64,000 nt of DNA from Onchidella celtica. Lineage: Eukaryota > Mollusca > Gastropoda > Systellommatophora > Onchidiidae. Below are positions 1 to 11,900 of this stretch, piece by piece (within the stretch, counting starts at the first letter, position 1; every line of letters starts with the position of its first letter). Location of the stretch: NCBI GenBank assembly GCA_963931925.1, contig OZ007569.1:73522118-73586117 (forward strand). Direction: 5' to 3'. Under the pieces are notes generated by a model. The model did not search any database. It was not told the origin of the DNA and saw nothing but the letters and a program-made list of their open reading frames with translations. The translations under genes were made by a program, and so were the position numbers.

Positions 1-245
1 ATTCTCCTTCTCTGTTGGTCTCTTTCACTTATTCCTTTGTGCCTGCCCCTCTTTCTTTAGTTTCATTTTTGGATTCCTACTCTCATTGTAGTGTATTCTT
101 CTGTCCCTCAGTTTCAAGAAAGAATTAAGGTGCACCACCCCCCCCCCCCCACCCCTTCCCTAATTTCTCCCTGTTCACAAAACAAGCCAGTATGGTTTTC
201 CTAAATTGCCATAGGTGTTTTGCGTGTTTTCTTCACCTCAACAAG
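1..245. other. Non-coding left edge, probably intron
   Basis: No exon could be supported here. The stretch is pyrimidine-rich and contains a run of about 14 C near 137-151. It directly precedes the first recognisable TPR exon, so it is most simply the intron upstream of that exon. The N-terminal exons of the gene would then lie outside the window. Confidence 0.5.
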
Positions 246-3200
246 GTTGGCAAATTTGTGGACGCTCGGGACTGTTACACTCAAGTGCTGGACAACCTGG
301 CAGGTGAAACAACCTGGACTGACCAGGAAAGGCAGGAAAGAGATGAACTGATCCATGTAGCTCACCTGAATCTGGCCGCCTGTGAATTAAACTTAGGTGA
401 CAATGCCAAAGTCATACAGCATTGCAACCTGGCATTGGACATCACTGGTGCCAGCGTCAAAGCTTATTTCAGGAGAGCCAAGGTAGAGAAAATATGGCTA
501 CATGCTTGTGGTGGTTATTTCACACGAAATTTTACGTGCTTTGAATGCGTCAGCCTCTGGGTCTCTTGCTCAAAACCATGTGATGAGGCACTTAAACCCC
601 TTGCTAAAAACCATATGATATGAGGTCTCAAACCCTTTGCCCAAAACCATGTGAAATGTGGTACTCCAACCCTTGCTCAAAACCATGTGAAATGAGGTAC
701 TCCAACCCTTGCTCAAAACCATGTGAAATGAGGTACTCCAACCCTTGCTCAAAACCATGTGAAATGAGGTACTCCAACCCTTGCTCAAAACCATGTGAAA
801 TGAGGTACTCCAACCCTTGCTCAAAATCACGTAACATACTGACATGAGGTCCTTAATCCTCATGCTCGAAACCATGTGATGTGAGGTACTTAAACCCCTT
901 TGTTAAAGCATAGCTGGCAGAAAATCAATACGTGGCTTTGGAAAGCCTACATCAAGAGTTTCTATGTGCATGACAGACATGGGTTTCAGTCTTTCTTCTT
1001 CTATACCAAACTTTATTGTAAAAAAATCAAGTCCAATGTCTTGAGTCCGTGATACCAGTTATACTAGCAATAGGCACTTCATAAGACAAAACCACAGCAT
1101 TGTAACACAATCACATCATGGAAAAGCTTAGCTAGTGGCATAATGATGTCGTTATATAGCCAGTGTTCTCCTGCCCAATGGGCAAGCACTAATTAGTAGA
1201 CCTGTGTGGTTAGGAAAGATTGAAAGATGCAGTACCTACCCCTGCTTGAGTGGAGTAACATACTAATTATTAAATGATTACATAATTATTATTTCAAACG
1301 TAGAATTAAACCATTCCTTGTTTTTAATTTTGTCAGGCTCATCAAAATAACAGACACTATGAATTGGCCATTAAGGATTACCAGCAAGTCCTTAGACTAG
1401 AACCAAACAATAAAGCAGCCTTTGCTCAGATGGACAATTGTCAGAGAGTTTTAGAGAATCAGGAAATCAGTGAATTAAAGTCACGAATGAATGAGACACT
1501 GGAGTTGCAAAGCAGTCTTGTTGGAGGTAAGTACAGATGGGAACAGTTGCAATGGGTCAAAATGCACCACTGAGTTTCCAGCTGTGACAAGTACGTTTTA
1601 AATTTTGGCAGAAATCTTAATTTTCTCTATTCATTCATTAAGATTCAAAACAGCACAAGATTTTGAATGTCTTTCTCCATATAGAAATAAGAAAGGTTTG
1701 TCCCCAAATCCCTAACAGGAAATGCTTGAAATGTTTGCTTAGAGGTGTTTGATGTTCCTTGGTGGTTGATTAGTAGAAGTGTAACTGTAAGTCATTGCTT
1801 TATTTCATAAACCAGTTTTGGGAAATATCTTTCATGTTTTGATTTTATAATTATATTCCCAAAAATGTTGGTTCTGATAAACTAAAGAAAAAAAACAACA
1901 TTTCCTGCGGATTTAAGACAGTATAATTTATTTAATTTTATCATATCTTGTTGGGATGGAAACGAACTAACTGTTTTGGGGGCGAAGGTACAAAGTAATG
2001 TAACCTAAAGTTCAGGGTGCAGCCCACAAAACTTGAAAAAACGGAGCTTTTTTATAAGGGAGCAGAGAAAATTGTTTAGAAAAAAAGCTGTAGTTAGATT
2101 CAAAGAAAAAAATTTTTCACTGTATACATTCTACATTTTAGACCATTACACTTTCTGTGACCTGAAATTGTTTCAAGGTTTCTGTATCCAAAACATGAAA
2201 TGTATGACTCTCACCAAGTACATGTAATTGGTGGAGGTCTGAGGTGGAAATGAGGGAGACCTCTGAACTGTGACCTTGCTGTGCAAGTTATTCTGGCCTT
2301 CTCTGGTAAGGGCCAGGATTTCCAGTTGTCATGATGCATGACTTTAAAGGATCATAACTCCATTTGTGAGTTCACAATCAAGTTGCACCTAAATGGTTGA
2401 TCTCCCCTTGATGTTTCTTTGTTTGCTTTAGTCACCAAAGTTGAATGCAAGTCTACTTATATTGATATTACATGTACTCTTTTACCATTTCTAGATTTTG
2501 TTGTTTGATTTCCTGTCATCTCGTCATAAAATTCTATGAGAGTTCTGTCTGGCAAAGATGTTCTAATTTTTTAATTTTTAAAATAATCTTGGGGGGTGGG
2601 GGAGGGGGGCCCAGGTTCAAATCCTTCTTTCCCATCTTTCATTCTCTTGTTGGCATTGTAGTTGACCTTATTATCTCTACATCTTATTTGTACATAACTT
2701 CTTCATGCAGGAGATGGTAGCTGATAAAGTTATGACAATTACCACTGTTGTGTCAAATTTGATCTCATTACAGAATATCATGAGGTGGAATTGGGAGACC
2801 CCTCACAGTGCTATAGAAATTGTCAAAAAAAGCCTGGACATAAAAAGTTCATCCCTGTTGAAGAACTGAGCTTATCCCATCTCCCTCTTAAGTATTCAGA
2901 CAAAGAGCTGTTGAACATTTTGAAAAAGCAGGTGGCGCAAACTGTCCACATTACTGTGACTGGTACCAGCAGCCAAAGGCCTGAATTTATTCCTGGTACC
3001 ACAGATAAACCGTATCCTTTTCTTGGAAAGCACTTTCAAAACATGCAGCGGATGGGCACTGGTTGGGTTGTTCAGGTAAGACAAAAAGACCACCAACATG
3101 ACCAGTATGGAGAATGTCCAGTATTTGAAATTTTGATTCGAACAGCTGCACACTTGGTCTTTGATATAGAAGAAGGGAGACAAACCCTATGCCATTTTTT

Positions 3201-4179
3201 TTATGACTCGGACAGCACTGATTTGAAGAAATGTCCGTCAGTGAGTGGGGCAGTGGAGGTGGACGTTAATGTGGAGCATGATTACAGCATCTTGACATTT
3301 GTTACCAACAATAGATTCCTCATCAGGTCTCTGGCACCAGTTGCTTTAAAACTCTACTGGAAAATTCGTGATAAATACAGGGGATATGTAGATGATGATA
3401 GGAAAGATGAGATGTCCAGTAAGATTGAAAAACTGAGTAAGCGGGTGCAGCGGAATATGGAACTACTGAATGTATTGCAGTCCAAAGCGCAGTTAATCAT
3501 GGCTCAAACACCAAGCCATATGGAATATCTAAATGAGCGCTGTAAGAAGAGAGGTGATGTGCTTGATGTTTTGGGCATGGCACAACAATACAGAGGAAAC
3601 AATGTGGGGGAGACCTGTCAAAATGGAATAGCTCTGTTACGGGCAACGCTAAATGACCTTTGTTCTGATCTTCAGAAATTGTATGTGAGGTGGCGAGGCA
3701 CTATCATGAGTGACCCAGCTTATAAAGACTTCATCAGTCTAAACGTTTGGTTAGGAAACACCCTTGCAGAGAAAAGAGCAGAGGAAATTGATCGTTACCA
3801 ACGTTTTCGAAATTTTAATTACTGGCTGGAATGCCAGGTCCATTTATTTTCTCGCTTCTTGAATGAGAAAGTTGTGGAAGATGATATTGAACCACTGTTT
3901 TCAGAGACAAAAGAGAACATTCTTGCTTATCCCTTGACAGTGATGATCTCACATCCTCACGGGGGCAGCAAGAAAATCACCTTTGGCCAAGCTGTGGAGT
4001 GGCAAAGCGGACCATCTGGTCACTTGTGTCGGTATTCCTACACAAACACCACTTGCCCAGGCTGCAGTGGTGCACGAGTTTTCATACTGGGTCGGGCTGG
4101 CTTCTGGCATGATCATCCACACAGACTGACCTGGATGCTGCCCACACAGGACACACAAACTGGCTTGACTACTAAATAA
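246..4179 (+). CDS. TPR protein with C-terminal trypsin-like serine peptidase domain (5' end outside window)
   Basis: Three exons are visible: about 246-482, 1337-1526 and 2774-4179. The donors are AAG/gtagag and GGAG/gtaagt; the acceptors are tgtcag and ttacag. Both junctions keep the frame, the second through a split Glu codon, giving about 610 codons to a TAA stop. Exons 1-2 encode about three tetratricopeptide helix pairs (KFVDARDCYTQVL; VKAYFRRAK then NRHYELAIKDYQQVL), resembling the co-chaperone TPRs of the FKBP/AIP kind. Exon 3 carries TAAH (His codon 3151-3153), HDYSIL (Asp 3280-3282) and CPGCSGA (Ser 4066-4068). These match the three catalytic blocks of PA-clan chymotrypsin-like peptidases, with normal His-Asp spacing (43 residues). 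A Glu/Lys/Arg-rich helical insertion of about 170 residues separates Asp from Ser. Seen: motifs and splice phases. Inferred: a single gene and peptidase activity. The first exon boundary is the least certain, and no signal peptide is visible in this part. Confidence 0.75.
568..898. repeat. 36-bp minisatellite in an intron of the TPR-peptidase gene
   Basis: About eight to nine tandem copies of a 36-base unit of the type AACCATGTGAAATGAGGTAC followed by TCCAACCCTTGCTCAA. The central copies (about 650-830) are nearly identical and the outer ones diverged. Because 36 is a multiple of three, several frames on both strands stay open and give spurious repetitive ORFs. It lies between the exons ending at 482 and starting at 1337. 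Confidence 0.9.
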
Positions 4180-4278
4180 TTTCAATAACTGCAGGGATGG
4201 CACAGGATATTTCGTGGACATAGTGGTGATGGTCACTTTGAGTCTTAACTGTCCTAATCTTACACATGCCAAAACATA

Positions 4279-4284
4279 AATAAA
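4279..4284 (+). terminator. Candidate polyadenylation signal of the TPR-peptidase gene
   Basis: AATAAA lies about 100 bases after the TAA stop that ends at 4179. Distance and strand fit a short 3' UTR. No transcript data are available, so use of the site is inferred. Confidence 0.5.
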
Positions 4285-5144
4285 TATTATAGTACATCTT
4301 TTTACTTTTAGAACGAGCGGTTGATCTTCTCACAAAAGTTACAGTATTTAAAAAAACATTTCTATAGTACTAAATTGTGCAGACCACTAAAATGTGTGTT
4401 CACCTTGAAAGAAAAAATAATTGGTGTAAACAATACTTCACAAGCTAAAGCAATGTTGACGACTGTTTATTAATTCACACAGTTCAGTACCGGGGAATTG
4501 TTTTCTGATTATAGTAGAAAACAAGATTTTTGGGAAAACCCAGCTAGTTGAATATAGGTCAGCCATCAAATAGAGTGGTGGATGGAGAAGGTGAGGCAAA
4601 CATCTGGCCATGAGTAAAGCTCAGACTACTCATATCAACTGACTAGTACGAAATGCAATGGTTGCCTCACTTAAGAGCAAGGTTAAGGTCACAGAATTTG
4701 GGAATTTTTAGTAAAGTTGGTGAAGCCAATTAGGTCTCATTATCATATTTTTTTTACAAAATGCATAGAAGCAAACTCAAAATCAGGCTACCATCTAACA
4801 AATAAACATCAGTTCTGTAAGATTTAGCATGAAATATGAGCCTATGGAAATTCTGAATTCCATTATTCAACTCATAGTTTTTGAGAAAACATTAATTCCG
4901 CTCATTCTGAAAAAGACAAACCATACCATTCTATTGTATGTTATGAGAGGCTGTTGTAAGGGGGACATGGTGTTCTACATAGAAAGTTATAGCTGAACAG
5001 TGAACACAACTCAGTATTTTCTCTATCTGGCTTTGTAATTAGGCTTCGTCTCCTTAACAACATCCTTTATCAGATGATTTATCATGGACAATTACAGTGT
5101 AATTACAGATTGTTATAACCTTTTGCCACCAGAGAGTATGTAGT
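4285..5144. other. Intergenic stretch between convergent genes
   Basis: AT-rich sequence between the 3' ends of the TPR-peptidase gene (+) and the phospholipase gene (-). I see no coding exon, RNA gene or tandem repeat in it. Confidence 0.5.
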
Positions 5145-5443
5145 TATAGAGAGATCTCACTTCCTCCAAATGGTGAAACTAGGTCGCTGCGGTAACAAGA
5201 ATTGAAAGAGACCGTCTTCACCAAAGACAGTGTGCATATAATATCTGTTTACTGTGGTTTGTTATATTTTTGGGTTGATTAAAACTATTTAGAGCTGTTT
5301 GTATGCTCTGATGCCCGGTAGCATTGCGCAAACGGGTATTGTTTACCACAGCGACCTACTTTCCGGTCCATGCTGACCATGGTTTCGTGGAGCCTCCCGT
5401 GTCTCGCAGTGCAAATTGACCAATAATGAAACCTCTCTGTACA
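5145..5443. mobile_element. MITE, family A, copy 1
   Basis: About 300 bases with imperfect TIRs: TATAGAGAGATCTCAC at the left and the complement of TGTACAGAGAGGTTTCA at the right. A second internal inverted pair, AGGTCGCTGCGGTAACAA against TTGTTTACCACAGCGACCT, lies at about 5182 and 5338. A related copy is at 17009-17303. There is no coding capacity, so this is a non-autonomous DNA transposon. Confidence 0.6.
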
Positions 5444-5970
5444 TACATACTATCTGTTGTCACTAATGAAATATTTTGTTTGTGTTTGTTTGTGCATTGG
5501 TACTGAAATTACATTTGCCAGGCATGTAAAGAATAGCTAAGTGCAATAGAGAAGTGACAGAGAGCTGCACTTTTTGTACGGGTAAACAGAGTTTTCTCAC
5601 TCGAAGTGCCGAGGAGGAAGAACGAATAGGCTGGATTTTTTCATAATTTATACAGTGTATTATGTAATATGTATTCATAGGGGGAAAATTTCATATATAA
5701 TTCAAGATCTGTAAGAGAACAATGTTTGCAAACAAAATGTGGACAGTGGGCTGTAGGTGGAAGGTTCTAAACCACTGCTAGGAGAAAATAAGGAAAGGTT
5801 TGGTTTCATAAGTGTAAATCTTCTAAACACATAGTGGAAGAAATTGATTAAGACAAGAACAAAAAATGATATAAATGTATGTCAAATGCAAGCAAAATCA
5901 GAGTCAAGTGTGGGCTATTCTGAAATAATGTTAATTGCCATTTCCCCTGTGACCTAAATACAGCCTTTCA

Positions 5971-8900
5971 TCAATGAAGCGAATCTTTGTTTCCACTGAT
6001 GGTAAAGTTGCTGTTCTTGGCTGTATACAGGTATGGAAAAGCCTGAAACAAGATGGAAATGACTGTATGTTTTTTGTACTGCAGATATATACATATGTAT
6101 ATATATATATAGTTAACAAAACAACAGGCACTGAGTGTGTTTAATTTCTGGACAACTTTTGTTGAGCCCAAGACATAAGGGAATTGTATAAGAAATGACA
6201 CATGGAAATAAAACTAGTGTTTATTCTTCATGCTTGTTTATGGTTCATGAACTGAATGAATATGGGGAAACATTATTACAATTGAACTGACTTGCCTGTG
6301 TTACTCAGTTAAAAGTGCAGGGGAGAAAAGTCAGTGCTACTGAACTGACACGGCTTTTTCTTTTCTTTATAATGGAAGAAATATGTGCCTGAATCAAAAC
6401 TGTTCTTCTAATCTTTACGCATACAGCAGGGAGAAAAATTTCAGTCTTCCAGTTTAATGTATTTTCATGATAGACACTGGGAAACAACCCCAGTCAGGAG
6501 TGACATATTGTGACAAGTAAAGTCACCATGGGGTGCCATTTCCAGGAAAACCATTTTGTCAGAAATCTGCAAATCATACAGATATATCTGTGTCAACATG
6601 AATTGTCTCCAAAAAAGCAAAGAACTTACACAGATGTTTTTAAACCATCTTTTTATACTCGATATTTTATTACAATACCAGTCTTTTAGTTTCCTTCTAT
6701 CATAGGGTCAGTCTGATTAAGCTTTAAATTTTGTACATTTTTTGTGTTGTCATGATATATATTTATATATATATAATATAAAACTTTAAGGCAAGGTGTC
6801 GGTGCGATCGTACCTCAGTTGGACATTCAATAGGTTCACCTGGTGTCCACATCAGACGTTTGGAACCAATGGGTTCTACCTGTAAAACACATAATAAAGT
6901 TAATACACTTGTGTTTGGAGATTATTTATACTGTACAAAAATGTCACAAATTGCAACAAATAATAGACCTTTTTCTTTTTCAATATTGTTGCTTTGATGC
7001 TTTTTTTTTTGTGTGTGTGAGTTGTCATATGATTTTCGTACCTGGTATTGTTATCAAATTTTGTGACAAACTTAACCTATTGGCTAGTTAATAGTGCCAG
7101 ATTAATATTGTGGGCCCACATTTCTGTATTTGGTTTCAAGTTTATAAGTTGTTTTTTTTTTATCTCCATTAATGATATTGATATTATTTTTGCTAATTGT
7201 AAAGTCAGATTAAAGGCTACTGACACAATGATCATATTCTTTCCTCCAGAAACGTACCAGTATGATCTATGATTATAACCTACAGCTTCAAGCACTTCTT
7301 TGTATTAATGTATATTATGCTGGAACAATCTTAAAAGTATGAGTCATTTTGTTTAATGCATGCACAATGCAGATAGTAGATGGATTATGCATGTAGAGAG
7401 TGCGACAACAACAAAATACTGTAATCGGAACCACCATGAACAAAATACAAACGGATATTTCTTGTTCAAGCTATTTTGTGTTGAAAAACATGGTTGTATC
7501 AGCAATGTGGCAATGTGATAAATTTACCAGCTCTGATGAGAATACTACAAAAGGGACGCATTTTAACATACAGGGTTTTGTGCATCAATGATCAAATGAC
7601 AGATGCATCTGTAATCATACGGTTTGCATTCACAAAAGTACATTTCTGATAAATAAAGTACAAAATTCTCATACTGTATAAAAGCAGGGATACTCAAACG
7701 CAGAATGCAGACAGACAGAGCCATATTAACGCATGGGCACACTGGGCAGAGTTTAGGGGGCCCATGCATGCAAATTTATGAGTAGTTGCGCAGGGGACTA
7801 GCCACAGCCTGTTGCTTTGCCCAAGGACCCATACTGATGTTCAGACGGCCCTGGTGACACGGGGACAGTAAAACTTTTAATACATTTATGTACAGTGCAG
7901 AAACAAGGACACTGGGACTTCAACAGACCATGTTGTTCCATAGAGCTTCAGCAGCTGCTTGTTGTCCCTTCCTGCTGTAGTGAAAACAATCACTGGCAAA
8001 GAATGAAAAGTCCAGCTCCCCTGTGCTCTGTGTGTGCAGAGATGACATAAAAAAAAATATATCTACCGATTGAAACTAAATTCAGTATAGACCCTTTTCA
8101 CTTCTGTTACGGTTGTTTGCGCGGAGCCGCACGGCTTCGAAAAGCACTGTGTAGGGCAAAAACCTCAACTTGCCTTAGTGATGGCATCTGAATATGTGCA
8201 TTTTTATGCCAGAACCAGCACGTAACGGGTTTGTACAGTTGGGTGCCCAACAAGAGGATGGCATCGTTCGACTGTTGTCCACTGCTTCCGTCCTACAAGT
8301 GGGGCACGCTGCCATTTTGTTTGCAAATTACGTGATATGGAGGACGGTAAATGAAAAGGGTCTATAAACCTTACTTCAAATCATGGCTAGATTGACTCAT
8401 TTTCTTATCTGGGAAGTTGAATATTATTTTGTAGACATGAATAATAGTATAGCAGTTCTAAAGTGCCTTGTGAGCCACTGGCAGAGCAGAAAGTATGTAT
8501 GTTCAAACTGCTGGCAGAGCAGAGTACTCGAGTAGGACTACGCCAGTGCTCACCTAGGTGACTGAACAGTTGTCACTCGATGAGTAGGTCTGTAAGCCCT
8601 CTCAAGGTCGAGCAGATCAAACAGAAATAAAGACCAGCTAATTCCATACTGTTCTGCTCTGCTCACAGTCTCCACACTTCCATTTAGAGTCACAATTTAT
8701 CCGCTCTGCTCTACAAGCAGTCTTAAGGGCCCTAAGATAATGGGAACCTGTCACAAGCAGAAACTACATGATGTAGTTCTTTATATATATAGACTCAAAC
8801 TATAAATAAATAGTATTGTTGATTCAGGGGTAGATGTGGGAGAGATTGACTTGCACTACCATGCGAATATAAATTGCTCTAATAAACTGTGATGACTGTT

Positions 8901-11900
8901 TTCATTTTGCCTGAAAATAATCTTTCGTAATTTGATCACATTGTTTAGAAACGCAATACACCGCAGTAAGCCATTCTGAGCAAAGTGACTTCAGGTGATG
9001 CATCGCTTTACCGTCATTGGAAGAAAAGTTTCCCTGTAGAAAGGCTGAAGAACCACTGTGAAGTCATCCCTGGTTTCATAACGACCTGAGGCAACAAGAT
9101 TGCGGGCTACTACTTGATAGCCCTCGCGTAGATTGATCAGTTCGGCACGATCCTCCTCAGTTCTGGGATTGGCTGCACAGTCACATGTAAAACTGAAACA
9201 TTTCAAGATATGTTATGAACAGCTTAGATAATAATTTAATACAGGACAGAACGGCAAAGCCTCTCGTATGATAATTTCTTTCAGCAAATGTTGTTCACTT
9301 AACTCAAAAGAGCATACTTATGCCCAGGCAAGGATCGGAGTGGTGAGCTTATAGTCACAGGTTTTCGTGTTGAGAACAGCGATACCAAAATACATGTATG
9401 AAATAATGCCACACAGTTTGTAGTCTAAAAACACAAAAATGTGAAATTACTGAAATATGAAGCTGGACGCATTAAATCGTTTTCTTTTCTTTGGCAATCT
9501 AACAAACACACCGGATGGTTTCCTTTATTTTGAATCTGGTTTTTCGAAACCGTATTTTAGAATTTATACATGTATGATAACACGACAACATTAACAAATT
9601 AAGGCCACACAAGATATTAAAATAGTCCTGAACATTAATTTTATGAATCCACACACTTTCTACATTCATGATCTATTGTTCATGGTTGCACATAATGCAT
9701 GTAATTTGTGGTTAGATCACATGGAGATTTTTGAGATTTGCTGAGCTGGTCTCCACAAATCACGCAGAGACCATCTGATAATCAAGATCCTTCTAATTCT
9801 GTTTTTAAAAAAAGTAACTTACAAGTGTATAGCCTGACAGACAAAGTTCTTGGCTAGTTCCTGCACAGTTTCCACATTAAGAACTTCCACCAGGTTGACA
9901 AAGGCTCGGGGTACATTTTCATGAAGGTAGTCTAGAATAGACTGGAGATTCTGGGCATACTTCTCCACACTGTACTCTCCCTGTACAGAAAATGATTTAA
10001 GATTATTATTGACAGAAAATGATCAATAAAATTATAATTGCATCGTAAATTATTGTGTATTATTATAAATTCTTCAACTTGTTTTGTTAAAATTTAGAAT
10101 GTATGCTTACCTAAGTATTATGTACCGGTATTATTGTTTCAATGTTTGCCATGGATCTTTTTATTTTAAAGAAGTTAATGTCACTAAAAATTATTAAATT
10201 TGGGTTTTGATTGAAATCCTCCACAAAATGGTTTTTGAATGTTTTATGTTTACTTAAGTCTCCACCTCCCTGTCTCTGTACAACTTGAGTGATGCCTGAT
10301 TTTGGTGAGATCAAAAAAAAAAAAGAAGAAGCAAGAGAATTGGCCGGGTCATTGGTTTTGACACTAATGACGATTACCCGACCGAAATTAAAATTTTATT
10401 AAAAATGATTTTCATGTGTTTTATTCCCACTCTGTCTTTATGCCACTTGGGTGATGTCTGATTTTAGTGAGATAAAAAAAAAAATGGCAGTAAGCGGTGT
10501 TGGCATTTAGGACTTTAAATGACGATTACGATACTGCACTGTTGCTGTTACCGGTGACGATTGAGAAATGGACCTTTCGGAAATTTTTGCCTCTCTTCCT
10601 AAAGCTATACAACTTTGTAGCCCTTTCATTGAATATATTGAGTTTGTATATTTCTACTACTGGCCTTGATGACCTTAAATATTTTTGTCTTGTGAAAACT
10701 CGTCATTATCTTATTTTGCTTCTTTAGGTGTGTAAAGAACTACGTCAGACTTTTAGGACAGAATTGAATAGAAAATTGCGAAGTCGCCAGTTCCGTCAAG
10801 AACGTGCACAGGTAGTAGAAAAGTACGCTTGCGCACGAAATTTTGAGTTTTTTAAAAAGAACAGTAATTGACGTTGGATGTTGTTACAAGTAGGCTACCT
10901 ACGTCCCTCGTTTTTTTTTGCGCTAGGGGTACGTATCGTATTTTAAAGCCTTTTGTGACTCCAGAGCTAGAGAGCTTCGTCGATCCCGAAATGCTCCTAA
11001 GAACAGCCTTAATTAATTGGACATGGACAGTGCATATCCATACAACTCACACAATTCGCTGACGTAGAGCACACACCGGAATACTATATTACTGACCTTG
11101 TTAATTTGCATAGTTTAAAAAAAATATGAATCGGCTTAGTAGCAAAACAATCCGACTTCTGCTCGGAGATTGCGTGATCTGCGCTAATAATAATATTTGA
11201 GTGTACGTCGATCACCAATGGCTACCTCAACCCCTTTTCGCCTGATTAGTCAATCTGACTACCGCCCATTGATACAAACTGACTAGACCCTCATGCCCCC
11301 AAGTCCATCTGACTATTCCACGTGTTGTCACTTTAAATTTGTGAACACCATACCAAGTTTTGTTTCAGCAAACCTTCACCAGTCGCGCTTTTGGTACACA
11401 TGTTGTACGGATATGCACTGTCCATATCCATACAACATGTTGTACGGATATACACTTCCCAAAATGAAAGTATGAAACAACGCTGCCAGTCTTGCCATCT
11501 TACCCTGTCTTCACAAAAGTCGCACAGATCGTTGGCTCCAATGAAAACAGTGATGACTTTCCAATCATTGTCAAAGTCGATGTGTTTGTCTGAAGACATG
11601 CGAGAAACAAGTTCCTTGGCCTGTCCCAATCCTTCACTGGTAGACAGAAATAAAAGAAGAGAAGAATCCTGCATGTGTCAATGCTGTACGTCTCGGATCT
11701 TGTGTAAAAGAGCTATCTTTATCGGTGTCTTATTATCATGGCGACCACTGACTTACACAATCTACATGTCATGTCAGAGATTAAAAGTTGTCACTTGTAA
11801 GCCGTGTTTTCATTTGTACGGAAACGGAAAGAGCGACGGAAACGTCAAAAATCCACCAAGTAGTGAAAAGAAAGAGTGTTTCCATGCAGTGGAAAAGGCG

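Noticed and set aside
192..623. Single-exon 143-codon ORF as a complete gene
   Set aside because: Only 246-482 looks like TPR coding sequence. A splice donor follows at 483, and the rest reads into the intron and minisatellite.
568..898. CRISPR-like regular repeats
   Set aside because: The units are contiguous 36-mers without unique spacers, in an animal intron; it is a minisatellite.
2575..2630. GGTTCAAATCC resembling a tRNA B box
   Set aside because: No A box, acceptor stem or cloverleaf around it; the flanks are a G-run and intron sequence.
9330..9425. Extra phospholipase exon on the minus strand
   Set aside because: It has a plausible acceptor, but the exons at 9823-9980 and 9012-9192 already join in phase across it, and its translation does not resemble the family.
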